29,244 nucleotides of DNA from Chara braunii. Its lineage: Eukaryota > Streptophyta > Charophyceae > Charales > Characeae. The notes under the pieces were generated by a model, which saw nothing but the letters and a program-made list of their open reading frames with translations, searched no databases and was not told where the DNA came from. Below, piece by piece: positions 9,817-21,374 of this stretch (its first letter is position 1; the number at the start of each line of letters is the position of its first letter). The stretch is from contig BFEA01000778.1 of the NCBI GenBank assembly GCA_003427395.1, forward strand, positions 540,884-570,127, given 5' to 3'. Position numbers and translations under genes: made by a program.

Positions 9817-10945
9817 GACCTGATTTTTTTCTTCCATGAATCCCTTAATCCCAATTGTAAAGATTACATCCATGACATAAGCTCCAGAAGGATTGTAATC
9901 ACAAGCAAAGCATAAACACGCAATGAGAAACCGAACTCTACTTACATTCCCTAGACTAACATATAATGTGATAAAAGATTGCATGCAATTTCTATCCCTT
10001 TTTGTCTGACTTCTCCAATCCAAACTCTAATATTTTTCATTATTGAGGGAAAAGAAGGGGCAAGAAGCCCATTACGTTCTACTTGTAATTATAAGTAGAC
10101 AGTTTTTTCCGACTTAAAAAAAAAGCAAAAAAAACGAAAGGACATCAAATATTTGTTTGCACCGAATACCAATCCAGGATTTCCGCTGAAGGATGCTCTC
10201 CGACAAAAAAAAAAAAGAAAAGAGAAAGAAGCGTTCTATCACTCCAGGTTTTGAACATTTCGTAGCCAGGGGAGGTCACAGCTGGCCATTAATGGCCAGT
10301 CTGATTAAGGTGAAAGGCTGTTTCGCTCGCTATACAACGCCAGCCTACTTTCGTTTAAATTCGTACTTAGTCAATTGCCAATTCTTTTCGCAGTGCAGAC
10401 AATCGTTTTGTTGCTTGAAGAAAATGACAATCAAGTTTCCTTGATCAGAAAGTGGTCAGATCATAGGGTGTACTGGTCGGATGGTGGAGGCGAAAGACTG
10501 ATCTTATAAGATTTCCTTCTCAATACACCGCCTTACAAGTTTTTGTCGTCGTATGCGGATTGCGGATTTTGTGTATCCATAAGTAAGGCTCTATATCTTT
10601 GAGAAACTCATTGTCTGCCTTTTGCTTGCAAATCAACCTTCACGCCAGAAGGAGATATACATATATATACCCAATAACCTCTTCGATCTCCAACAATCAT
10701 TCAAAAAAAAAAAAAAAAGAGGAAAAACAAACGCACAGAAAGGGGGGAGAGAAACAAGACTGAACCTCATCTGTGGGCTATTGGATCATCGGTACAATTT
10801 TTTGCGAAACCGACCAATTAAAAAAAAAAAAAAAAAAAGAGGAAAGAGCGGAATATTTTCTTATTTTTTCTCCCTCTACGCTGATACATACATCAGCGCC
10901 TTCTCAAATGATATTTTTTCCCATCATCACCAAGGTTCCCCATTA

Positions 10946-10948
<3 letters not shown>
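9817..10948. other. AT-rich non-coding region with poly-A tracts
   Basis: No credible ORF. Poly-A tracts sit at about 10115-10125, 10205-10216, 10702-10718 and 10819-10838. The last two are both followed by GAGGAAA. A perfect 18-bp palindrome lies at 10282-10299. The tracts could be old retroposed tails, but I see no SINE box or tRNA-like head. Confidence 0.6.
10282..10299. repeat. Perfect 18-bp palindrome
   Basis: CTGGCCATTAATGGCCAG equals its own reverse complement. It lies in non-coding AT-rich DNA, and no role is evident. Confidence 0.9.

Positions 10949-11015
<67 letters not shown>
10949..11015. repeat. 67-base poly-A tract
   Basis: Uninterrupted A run, preceded by CATTATCT and followed by GGCGTGTGG. 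Its length suggests a retroposed tail or an assembly-inflated homopolymer. No upstream source gene is visible. Confidence 0.9.
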
Positions 11016-11018
<3 letters not shown>

Positions 11019-11241
11019 GTGTGGTAACTGCCATCATCAAGAGCAACCCTGAAAGGTAGAGCGATTATCACGACGGATATAACCCCGTGGATCCCAAAGC
11101 TAGGCTACTTAGGCTGTGGTCGCAGATCCATAACCACGATTTAAAAAAAAAAAAAAAAAAACAAGCATATATATCTGAAGCACAAGTGGAGCAAAAGATG
11201 ATATAACAATCACTACGCATTGCTACTTTTATATATATCGT

Positions 11242-11243
<2 letters not shown>
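11016..11243. other. Unique left flank of duplication copy 2
   Basis: Short non-coding stretch with a 20-base poly-A (11142-11161), then AT-rich sequence leading into the AT microsatellite. This is the only available left flank of the duplicated segment, because copy 1 starts at the window edge. Confidence 0.6.

Positions 11244-11302
<59 letters not shown>
11244..11302. repeat. (AT)n microsatellite, second occurrence
   Basis: 59 bp of AT repeat. Its right edge matches the right edge of the run that opens the window. Copy 2 of the duplication starts inside it. Confidence 0.95.
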
Positions 11303-11303
<1 letters not shown>

Positions 11304-11304
11304 C

Positions 11305-11640
11305 TAGGTTACCAATGGTCCGGAGACTGGACGTCTCCCCCCCCGGTCGTCCGGATTTCCGGACGACGCCTTTTTGGCACCAAAAAAAAAAAATAAAAAA
11401 AATTATGACAGTGTTGCGCATGGCTTAGAGACCCCCCCCCAAAAAATTCAGATTTTTTTGAGCATTTGTTGATAGGGTGGTATTTGGGGGGGGAGGGGGG
11501 GTAAAAGGGGTTTTGATGGGGATAGGAGGGGTATAGATGGGGGATGAATCTTTAAAGATTTTTGTTATTTATTCTACTGGCCCAAATTATCCAAAAATTT
11601 GGTGGCATACACCTAATGCAAGGTGGAAGCCACATGATTG

Positions 11641-11671
<31 letters not shown>

Positions 11672-11772
11672 ACTAGGTCGGACATACTCTGTCCGGTCCG
11701 ACGTCCGACCAGACGTCCTGTTGGACTTTCCGGACGGTCAGGGGGGTTCCGAACGTCCGGCCCAGTAACCTA
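11305..11772. mobile_element. MITE-like hairpin-rich element, copy 2
   Basis: Identical to the element at 58-525. The TAGGTTAC/GTAACCTA ends are at 11305-11312 and 11765-11772, with the 10-bp-stem hairpin at 11346-11367. Confidence 0.4.
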
Positions 11773-12459
11773 AGTACAAATTTCTAAAGAAAGATTAAAC
11801 GCATGGCCTGATTAATGGTTGTATGACATGGTCGTTGTGCAATTGCAGTCTTGCTTGGCACAATCATGGGTGCACGTACTCAGGGTTGTCTGGAAGCATG
11901 TCCTTAGTGATCAATGTGAGGTGAACCTAAGTACATCATGGCTACACCAAAGAATCAGACCTGTTGTTCCCCAACCTGATCATCTGTTTTCCTTCTATTC
12001 TGGAGATTTATCTCAACCGTCATAATGTAATATGCTTACCGACCCCCGAATCAGGTGCAAAGTCTTGAGCAAGACGAAATGCATGTCCTGATCCATGGTT
12101 GAGAACTTATTACATTATGGCCGATCGCTGTAAATGATCCTTGTGCAACTACAAATTGTTTTGGATTTGAGTTCGCTGCATGTGTCACAATGCAAAAGTC
12201 CCCTCCTATTCCCTTGCCTTATTAATATAATGCGCTTATGATCCCCACGATACTAAACGTGTGCAGGTCCTCAAGGTTGATTTAAAATATGTCACCAGTC
12301 ATGGATGTCAAGAGAATCTTAGTACATTATGCTACATCACCGTACCTTAGCAGTTTGATCAGCGCATAGGTAGTACGCACATTTAATAAATTCCCTGGAA
12401 TGTATATATATAATGGGAAGGGGGCAGGACAGTAAAGGAAGGGGCAGAGACACAAGAAC
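11773..12459. repeat. Non-coding diverged-repeat block, copy 2
   Basis: Same content as 526-1212: short recurring motifs and no ORF. Probably the 5' non-coding part of the DIRS-like element. Confidence 0.45.
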
Positions 12460-12701
12460 ATGAACCAAAGAGAACTCATCATCTGTATCAACGACAAAAG
12501 AGGTAAACATAACCATTTCTTTGTTTTGCAAGAGCATCATCATGAAAAAAAATTCCAGCATCATCCTTCAACACCTCGTTTTCCTCCTCTTTCGGCTATT
12601 CGGCACCATATTCCTTCCTCTTTTTCACAACCTGATCCTTCGATTAGCATTCCCCATCAAGTTTATCTTCTCTATTTTTTTCATCCTTCTCCTCCTTATA
12701 T

Positions 12702-14112
12702 TTGTACCCCCTTTACTTATCTGTGCTTTCCTCTTTGGCAAAATCTTACATAGATCCAACCTGCTACCACACTTTGGTAAAAAAAAAGAGAGGGGGGGGG
12801 AGCAATGGAGAATCATTTCCGCACAAGCCTTGCACCAATTTAGTATTATCTCTTAAAAAAAAAAGAAAAAAAAAAGAAGGTTTTAAACAGACACACTTTG
12901 TTGGTGTTTTGCAGATAGATCCATGGATAAACGTCTTTCTTGCAACCTCTGACCCTCAATCCGTTATTGGGGTCGATGTCCATGCAGTACTACCTATCCT
13001 CCCACCTGTTTTCATTTCTGCGAAAATAATTGATTGTCTCAACCCCCTCGCCCAAAACCTTAATGAATTACACTTTACATTCAAACCAAGCAATTTCAAC
13101 GATCTCTACAAAGTCAATGTTCATGCATTAAAATTAATGAACCCTCTCCCACCACCTCCTCCTCAACCCCCTCCCCCAAACACCCCACCCTCACCCCCAA
13201 ACAATTCCTTCCCCAACACTTTGCCATTTATCAACACCCCCTCCTCCTCATCCCACCACCATCCTCAAGTTACCATTGAAGCTTTTGAACAATTGAAACA
13301 ACAAATGGCACTCAAGGATGAAGAAAATCGTCTCTCTATTGAACACCTCAAGAAGAAGCTTATGGAGGAGGAAAAGGAAAACAGGGCTCTCAACGAGTTG
13401 TACCAACGACTCCAATCAGAAATGGACGCCATCCATCAGAAACTCAACGGCAAGGCACCACTTGCGTACGACGAATTGACCGAATGGAAGAAAATCTTCA
13501 CCTCCCCATGCGCAAGTGGAGGCATATATCCGCTTCCTCGCTGTCAACATGAATTATTCCTTCTACCCCATCGACAAGTCTATGGCTTTAGACTTCGGAG
13601 CAAGGGTCGCGTCACTGGTAAAAGACTGCTTAGAAGTTGGAGCCCCTTATATCAAAGGATACCAAGCAGCACCTTGGCAACGCCATCAGAAACGACATGG
13701 AGAAAGCAGTCCCGATCATCAAGGTCGAATACAACTATTGCATGAGTCTCGTCAGGCGAGACGCGCACAGGTAAGACAGGGTTGTCACCCGAAATTTATT
13801 TATCGCCCCTGGACTGTCAACAAGTCCACGCCGTTCGCGTCATGGGGCTTATCATTTATCTGTTATTATTGCCTTTTCCGATGGCTCAATATCCCCGAGT
13901 TCGAGTACTCTTCATACCGAAAGAAGGATGAGCAACACAAGAACGATGAATCCAAGAGATTTTCTTCATCTTCCAAGAGGCACTATGATGAAGACAAGGA
14001 CCGCGGCTACGACTTCTACAGAGTCTCCAAGAAGGCCTGCCAGGACTCACACCACAAGAACCACGACAACAACAGAAGCTCCAACACTGACCTCCCGAGG
14101 ACATCTGAATAA
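12702..14112 (+). pseudogene. Broken Gag-like ORF of DIRS-like element, copy 2
   Basis: Same reading frames and breaks as copy 1. The coding-like part starts at about 12912. The proline-rich linker is at about 13147-13237 and the coiled coil at about 13277-13447. Frame changes fall near 13516 and 13675, with a donor-like CAG/GTAAGA at about 13767. The charged tail ends at 14112. Function is inferred from position before RT. Confidence 0.55.
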
Positions 14113-14256
14113 CCATCCACCTTTCCCAATCCCTTCAGTTCCCACCATCCTCTCCAACTTCTCATCACCCCCTTCCATTTCTGACCTTAGACTAACAACT
14201 TTCACACTTCAAGAACCTACTTCCTGGCTCCGTGACCCCGCTGACTTTATCGCTGC

Positions 14257-16090
14257 ATCCTCTACCCAACACTTCTCTAACTGGTCCCTTCTTCTCTCGT
14301 CTTCCTCGAGATGATATACGCACTCTGTACTCCAATGGATTCAGCATGGAGTGAGACTTAGATTCGATGAATATCATATGTACCTACTTCTAAGATTATT
14401 GAAGTTAGAAAAATGGTTAAAAAGGCTCTACCTGCTTCTAGTTTCAAGAAAACTATTAAATGTACACTACCCCCTCCTCTTGTCATTCCAAATCATAACA
14501 ACCCCCCTAATCACATCCAGTTCATCTCTGAAACTGTCTCTCAACTTTTGTCAAGTAAAGTCATAGAACCTTCTCCCCACCCAATTGTTGTAAACCCGGT
14601 CTTCGCCACTCAAAGCTCTTCTAAAACTTGCTTCATATTGGACGTCCGCTTCGTCAATCTTTTTCTTACCTTTTCCCCCTTCCACTATGAATCAATTGAC
14701 GATGTCACAACCAATCTCTCTTGCTCTCCTTCCCAAGACTTTCTTACGTGTTTTGATATTAAAAATAGCTACTATCATATTCCCATCCACCCTCACTCCC
14801 GTCCCTATCTCGCCTTCAACTGGAACAATCAAACTTATCGGTTCACAACACTCTGCTTTGGCATTTCATCTTCTTGCTGGATTTTCACAACTGTTATGCA
14901 AAAAATAATGGGAGAAGTTAGACTCCGTCATGTCTTCGCCACCTCGTACATAAACGACTCTGCATTAGCCAACCCCAACTTCCCCCGCCTCCTATGGCAG
15001 ACCTTCAACTACCTCGCACTGCTCCACAATCTAGGATTCTTCCTCAACGACCTCAGTCTCAATAAACGTTCTCTAATACCTTCGCAAAGTATTCGCTTCC
15101 TCGGTTTCATTCTCGACTCGCATAACAAATGAATCAAGATACCTCAAGATAAGATCCTAAGAATCCAACAGCTTATTCAATCACCCCAACCCTCCTGCAG
15201 CAGGACAATCGCGAAACTCGCTGGTAAACTTGTCGCCCTGTCCAAAGCTTTCATGCCCACCCATCTCTACCTCTCTTCACTCTATCAAACCATCAATCCC
15301 GCCAACTGGGACTCACCAATCCAAATCTATGACAACCTCATATCAGACCTCTGTTGGTGGCTCCTTCACCTACCTCTCTTACTAGGAAGACTCTGGACAG
15401 TTCGCACAACCACCCTGTCCATTTTCACTGACGCATCAGCCAACCAATTTGCCGCAGTCATTCACTATCTCCCTAATCAACCAATCATATTCAATCAATG
15501 TCTTCATGATCATCTACTTCACTCATCATCAAATCACAGAGAACTTTTCGCAATACGCGAAACTTTCATTTACTTCCTTCTTCCTCCATTAGACTCCACT
15601 TTGATAGCCGGACAACAATCGCACTCCTTCTAAAAATGAATTCTACAAACCACTCCTTCAACCCATTGCTCCGCGACATCGCCTCTATACTCGTCACTTT
15701 CGATGTACTTCTCAACCCCTTATGGATACCACAATCACTTAACGCAATCGCTGATTCCATTTCAAAAATAGAAGATAACACAGATTGGGCGTTAGCTAGC
15801 CATCTCCGTATCACAATTTTTTTCACTTTAGGAATACCGGACATAGACCTCTTCGCCTCCGACTACCATCATGTTTGCCCAATTTTTGTCTCTAGAAACT
15901 GGTCCAACAAAGCCTCACAAATAGATGCACTGTCCCTTAACTGGAACGATCTCCCGTCCCAATCATACAGATGGGTTTCCCCCCCCACCTCACTGCACTC
16001 CTCCATCAATTCCTAGCCAGAATTGTAACAAGCCCAACACACTATCTACTCATCCTACCCTCTTCTCAACGCACTTCGTGGTACCCATAA
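14257..16090 (+). pseudogene. DIRS-type reverse transcriptase-RNase H, broken, copy 2
   Basis: Identical to copy 1. The RT frame is 14413-15132 with YIND in place of YxDD at 14947-14958. An in-frame TGA lies at 15130, the RNase H FTDAS box at about 15427, and a frame change at about 15633 before the DIRS-specific DLFAS block. The last recognisable residues end at 16090. Because breaks and mutation are shared base for base, the two copies did not evolve separately for any length of time. Confidence 0.85.
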
Positions 16091-16650
16091 GTACTCTCAC
16101 TAAAAATTATCCACCGTTTCACCATCCCCGAGTCCGAATTCTCCTGCCTCCCCAACCATAGGGTCAAGCCCTCCGCCCCCAACCCCGCAATCCTCGGACT
16201 CACGGCTATTTTTTTCGTGACCTAACCCCTCACATGCACTAACATCACCCCGCCTTTTCCACCCACGCTTCATCCCATATCCGTATCTCATGAATATCCC
16301 AACATTGCTCGAAGTACCCTGCCGCATCATCTCCCCCAAACTCCAACCCTCCTCTATTCCGCTTGGACCCCACCTATTCTAAAACTATGCCCACTTTCCC
16401 CTTCGTACAAACCTATCTCCCCAAACCACCTTTCTATTCGTTTGTTGTACCCACCACCACTCATCGATCCCACCCCGCGCATCGGCTGGAATAGATACCA
16501 ACCCCTCAAATCTTGCCCTATCCTCTCATAACTCGCTAGCATATCAGGAAGCCATCCAAGAAACGTCTCTCTCCATCACTCCACGCATCCCGCAACCTAA
16601 TCATAAATCGCCCCCCCTGTTTGTCAGTCTTTGTGTAACCTGGTCGCACG
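16091..16650. other. Degenerate tail of the DIRS-like element, copy 2
   Basis: C-rich sequence with stops in all frames, same as 4844-5403. No tyrosine recombinase signature found. Confidence 0.5.
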
Positions 16651-16654
16651 ACAC
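16651..16654. repeat. Candidate target-site duplication ACAC, left
   Basis: Directly precedes LTR terminus TGTGACG and matches ACAC at 29062-29065 right of the other LTR. It is short, so a chance match cannot be excluded. Confidence 0.45.
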
Positions 16655-17349
16655 TGTGACGCCCAACCTCACGCCCAACGCGACTTCCTGATCGGAGTGG
16701 GATGTGGGCCTGGAAGTGCGAAAAGGGGTGTGCCAAGGATTTTTTGGAAAGTGGAGTCCCAGGTCAGAACTGAGATCTCCTGTGACAGGGTCTTTCGGGG
16801 GCACGAGTGCAATTTGGCGAAGAAGGCGTTTTCGGGTTACAAGGCGGATGGCATGCGTGGTTTGCTCAAGACCGAGCGAGCCATTGGTTTCAGGGACGAC
16901 GGTTCATGGGCTGGCCCCTTCGGGGTAGGTGAGGTTCCAAGGAGTCCGTTTGTCGGGAGTTGCCACATGGTGCTGATCGTCTCGCGTGCGGGTTAGGCCT
17001 TCGGAACTCCGGGGTTCTCTGATCGCCACGTCGTCGACAGTTTTCGCGGGGTGTGCTGGGCCAGTAGGGAGCTATGGCTGGCCACGGAACGACACTGAGT
17101 TGATGGTACGGAAGAAGAAGGCGGAAGGGAGGGAAACTGGTGGTGATGACGACAAATCCCGGGTGGACGAAGTAGTAGGTATGGTCGGGAAAAGGGAAAT
17201 CAGAGCACCGAGGGCCGCTAGAGGTGGCGCAGTGGAATTCCCGAGGACATAGTCGATTCTCAGTGTGGCAGGGATATCGCTGCCTTAAGATTTCGTTTAT
17301 CCAAGGGGTAAAATAATCCGGGTCGTAGGATGAGTCCGAATTCTAGGAT

Positions 17350-18451
17350 CGCGTCACGGTCATTATGTCAATGCGGTATCCTGAGTTGCCTAAGGACGAG
17401 TCTGCGGCGATCGCGATCGTCGCGTGAGAGCACGTGCAGGCCGCGCGACTGTCGTCGGACTTACGCGTGCTCGTGCGGGACGATTGCATCGTTGTGGATT
17501 TCGAGATGGCCACTCCCAATCGGACAGATTGATGGTCCCGATGAGTCGACGCCCGGGGATACATGTAAGTGCGCAACTCAGATCGCGTTTTACACGTGTC
17601 CTCGCGCGGCGTTCACCGAGCTTGGCATCCGACCGCCTAATCATTTCGTGATGTTCTGAGTTATGCAAGATGCAATGATCACAAAACAGCTTGATCCAAA
17701 GACAAGCAAACACACAGACATAATCATCAATTGCGCAAAATTCCTATTCTACTTATGTGTGCATCGAGTGCGACGAACAATGCAAGGACAAAAGATTGTC
17801 CGCAAAACGTAAACAAGCAAGCATAGCCTCCATATATCCGCATCCTCAATAATCATACACACGATACCCCAAAGGCAAGGACAAAGATCAAGAAAATGAT
17901 CGAAACATGGCATCAATACATTCATAGTGCATCGGAGAGGGGCATCGCAAAGACGAGTGTGAGCAAAAATCCAAGTCCAGGTTTCGAAAAACAGAAGGGA
18001 AAATAAAAAACGGGCGAATCGCCGGGAGCCGCAATTCAAAATTTATGTACACAGGCAGGGAGGGGGAAAAAACAAAGAATCAGCAAATCTGCATCCATCC
18101 ACTTCAACTCTCTCTCCCTCTCTCTCTCTCTCTTCTCCGATGCGGACAGTCCGTCGTCGCGCATCAACCCACGAAGCCGTCACCCCTCGTAGTCCTCCTG
18201 CACCTGTCAGGTTCGCCCTCGCCCACAGTCCGGCGTGGCCCACGTCAACCCCGCGCGTTCGGCACCAGCTCGTCGGGTCGCCCAACTCCTGCTCTACTCA
18301 CCTCTTACTTCGCTCGTGTGCCGACCCTTCCTGATCGCGCAACCCCGAGCTTCCAACAGTTGGTTAAGAGAGTTAACTAATCGCGCAGTTGGAATTTATA
18401 GCGTGCATGCATAAGAACACGGAATTACAAGGACTTAGAAGAAGGGAAGGG
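17350..18451. other. 1.1-kb LTR segment absent from the right LTR
   Basis: The flanking bases AGGAT and GGAGGGATTTGCC are joined in the right LTR by a 13-bp filler (28327-28339). The segment holds CG-rich sequence, the (CT)n tract at 18108-18138, and short frames with no recognisable protein. Since LTRs start identical, either this copy gained it or, more likely given the filler, the right LTR lost it. Copy 1 of the same segment is 6103-7204. Confidence 0.75.
18108..18138. repeat. (CT)n tract inside LTR, copy 2
   Basis: Same pyrimidine tract as 6861-6891. Confidence 0.9.
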
Positions 18452-19189
18452 GGAGGGATTTGCCTACGTCAGCATGGTCTGATTGCGGCTTGGGGGACGT
18501 AGCCGCTCTCCACGCATCGATCCGATCATGCAGACTGCGACTACCAAAAAGCGAAGCAAAAGAAAGAGAAGAGGGACGGGAAAGACGAAGTGCAAGAAGG
18601 AAGATACAATCACAATGGTGCCCGCCCAAAATTACAGTTACGCACACGATTAAAGGCGCCTACTAATCAGAGTTCTGTTGCAGCCGCATGAAGAAGCGCT
18701 TAGACAAAAGGCGCCGCGCGGCAAGAAAAATCCTAATTTCTAAATTCCTAAATTCCTATCTAATGCGAAGAAGCAAAAGCACAAATTCCAGAGGGGAAGT
18801 CCGAAATTCCGAGAGCCATCGGGGCTCGACAAAATTCAAAAAAAAAACTCAAAAGAAAAATTCAAAAAGAACGACGCAATTTCCCGCGCGATGTCCGCGC
18901 CCAAAAGATCGAAACCGAAACGAAAGAAACGATGTCAACCTTTATTAATCGCGCGCGCAGTGGCGCACCAGCCATCCAGCCGACCAATCAATCAACCGGC
19001 CATCCCAGGACACACCCAGCTCCGAACCCAGCCATTCGAAAAGAAGCGACGAAAAAGACGAAAAAGTAAGGACATTAATGCAATTTCCCACCGATCCCGA
19101 TCTCCCGTAATTGGCCCAACCTTCCCAACTTAGGACCCCTCATTGCAACCGCGCAGAAAGTCGCGCGTTACAGAAAGTGGTTCGTCACA

Positions 19190-19463
19190 TATGTGACGCC
19201 CAGGGGGTTCCAATATTAGCAAGCTCATGCATGCTTGTGCCACGTGTCGATTTCTTTAATCGATCGACACGCGGAGCATCTCTCTCTATGCCACTTACCG
19301 TTCAATTGAGTGTGGACGTCATCCAACGTGGCAATCATTGCTCTTCTACCAATTCCTCAGGGTGGGCTTTCGAAATTCCAAGGAGGGGGATTACTCGTGC
19401 CGCCGTTATGACACGTGTCCATTAGCCATGCATCAGTGCAACCAGGAGGGTAGACCCTAAACC
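19190..19463. other. Spacer between ORF3 and 3' LTR, with hairpins
   Basis: No ORF. A polypurine tract on the - strand is expected next to the LTR at 19190, but the sequence there is TATGTGACGCCCAGGGGG, so none is visible. Two inverted repeats occur: CAAGC/GCTTG at 19220-19237, and a 9-bp stem with 11-nt loop at 19243-19271. A two-unit telo-box-like CCCTAAACCCTAG lies at 19455-19467. Confidence 0.5.
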
Positions 19464-21374
19464 CTAGACGTTCCCGGAGAATGGCAGTCGAATCATTGAG
19501 GGTGGAGGTGGCGGATGGTTCAGGGGGAGAGGGGGCATAAATCGATTGATGGCGGGAGAGGCGAAATCAGGAAGGGTAGCGTAATGGAAGGAGCGATGGA
19601 TGCGGGGGAAGCGAAGGTCCTCATGAAGATGGCGAAAAGCGGCGACGTAGTCGGGGTAGATGGTAGAAAGGGTCCGTCGCATGGCGGCACGAAAATCTTC
19701 GTAGTTTTCGCAGGCGGGAATATTTCCAGATATAATACAGTATATTTCTACGTGGTTATACTCCCGCCAGTCTGCGCTAAACAGGAGAACATGGAGGAGA
19801 AAGGAATCAACCACAGAGCGCGTGGTGGCATGCGGATAAACGGAGACGAGAAGACGGGTAGCGTAGAGATGGTAGAAGAGGTGATGGGGGAAAGGACACC
19901 AACCATCGGGGAACGGGGGTCTATCGGGAAGAGGGGTAAGCATGAGGTAGTCATGGGGTCGGCGAGAGAACGACCGGGGACGAAGCCTGAACGTCGAGAT
20001 CTTGATGTAGACGAATGGAGGGTCGGGACGGGGAGCCGGAGGGAGATGGCGATTCACTTCTTCTTCTTCTATTCTGCGATCCCTCTGTTGTGGTTTCATC
20101 GTCTTCTTCTTCTGGCGGCTCCGGATCACGCCATGGGTCCCCGATCGGCGGATCGACAGGAGAAATGTTTGTCGTGGGTCGCTTTCCCTCCGCGGTCTCC
20201 TGGCGCTTCCGTTTCCTCTGCTCTTGCGCTTGTTCTCGGGCCGCGTCACGCACCTCGGCCTCGAATCCTTCGTACTCCGACTCCGCTTGCTCGTTTTCTT
20301 CTTCTTCTTCCTCGTCTGGTTCTACCTCTTCCTCCTCTTCGTTCTTTTCCTGCGGCTGGCTCGATCCGTCGGCTATCCCCGCTTCTCTTTCCGGTACGTA
20401 GTCTGGATCGTCCTGTTCTTCGCCTGATGGCTCCTCTTCTTCCTCCTCTTTCTCCGCTTCCCCTATCTCCTCGTCCTGCGCTGCGTTTCTCCTTGCGATC
20501 GGGTCCCAAAATGTGAGATCGGTAACGTCGATCTCCAAGTAAAGCGCCTGGGAGGGGTAGAGACAGTTGTCCTCATCAATCTCCGTACACGTGGACCACC
20601 CAAGGTGCGGCTCGAGCGTTCAAGACAGCACGTGGGTGCCAGGCTGCTTGTCACTGTGTAACAAGATGTCCAGGGGCAGACCGTCCACCAGCTGAGTCAC
20701 AAACACCAGCAACTCGTCCGTGATCAGGGTGAGATTGCCCTCCTCCACCTTCCCGAATACGATTCCTAGCAGGTCGCCCTGCTCCGCCGTTCTCCAGGCT
20801 TGGATGATCAGAAGTTCCACGCTGTCTTCTGGGTGCTCTGGTCCTTCTCCGAACGGGGCCGCTTCTGACCAGCGGAACTCTATCTCCAATAGACAGAAAG
20901 CGAGCTCAATATATTCCTCCCACCACGTGTCCCGCTTCTCCTCGCTCAATAGCGGCGCACTGTTCTCCTTAACACCGTAGGAGAGAGTAGGAGCCCGCGC
21001 AGACTGCCAAAGGGTGGGGATGCTGGAGGGGAGACCGAAATAGGAGACGCGACGATGACTCATTGGGGCGGTGCGAAGGGACGAAGCTCCGGAAGCACGA
21101 TCGCTGGCGAGCTTCGAGACGAGCGGAGCTGGAGGTCCGTGTCATGCGCCGGCACGACGGTATCTCCTCGTCGAGCCAGGAAATCTGTCCACGCTGTCTG
21201 CACTTCCCCAGCCCAGGCGTGCAACGTCCGATAGATGTCGGAGTGAATCGCCGGCGGAATCGCTGTGATATCTCCTGTAAAGATGACGACGACGACGATA
21301 TGACTAATCCCGGGAGGGGATAGCCGTCGGAAGGCCGAGATCTCGGCCAGAACGCGCGTAGTTGCCTCTTCCAT
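19464..21374 (-). pseudogene. ORF3 downstream of integrase, unknown function, broken
   Basis: Read on the - strand it has four parts. (a) 21374-21060, 104 codons, starts at ATG with balanced composition. (b) 21063-20620, 147 codons, starts by an ATGA overlap with the stop of (a) and is rich in W, E and L. (c) After an in-frame TGA at 20620 the same frame continues to 19951, with long Glu/Asp runs and a basic Arg/Lys patch. (d) Near 20030 sense moves to the frame ending at 19464, rich in His, Arg, Pro and aromatic residues. Together this is about 640 codons in the place where some Ty3/Gypsy elements carry env or accessory ORFs. I see no signal peptide, clear membrane helix or known motif, so I name no function. 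Confidence 0.5.

Larger units (their letters stand above)
11773..16654 (+). mobile_element. Degraded DIRS-like retrotransposon, copy 2
   Basis: Same structure as 526-5407: repeat-rich leader, Gag-like ORF, DIRS-type RT-RNase H and degenerate tail. Its right side is interrupted by the Ty3-type LTR at 16655, so the Ty3 element inserted into or beside an already present DIRS copy. Confidence 0.7.
11248..18966. repeat. Copy 2 of the exact 7.7-kb duplication
   Basis: Same as 1-7719. This copy runs on without interruption into the rest of the Ty3 LTR and that element's internal region, so it is probably the genuine genomic locus. Copy 1 ends near an adapter and is probably the spurious one. Confidence 0.95.
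16655..19189 (-). repeat. 3' LTR of the Ty3-type element (left, full length)
   Basis: Runs from TGTGACG (16655-16661) to CGTCACA (19183-19189). It matches the right LTR over most of its length. About 10 differences fall in roughly 300 aligned bases around 17035-17336, mostly transitions. It has 1102 bp (17350-18451) that the right LTR lacks. Two base pairs right of its end, TGTGACGCCCA starts again (19192). Confidence 0.9.

Noticed and set aside
10646-10663. AGAAGGAGATATACATAT, identical to 18 bases of a common expression-vector ribosome-binding leader
   Set aside because: The flanks on both sides do not match a vector and the area is AT-rich genomic-looking sequence. Chance resemblance is likelier, though worth a contamination screen given the adapter nearby.
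19515-20516. 333-codon + strand ORF
   Set aside because: It is the antisense shadow of ORF3. Its composition (Gly/Arg/Leu runs) reflects the Glu/Ser codons on the other strand.
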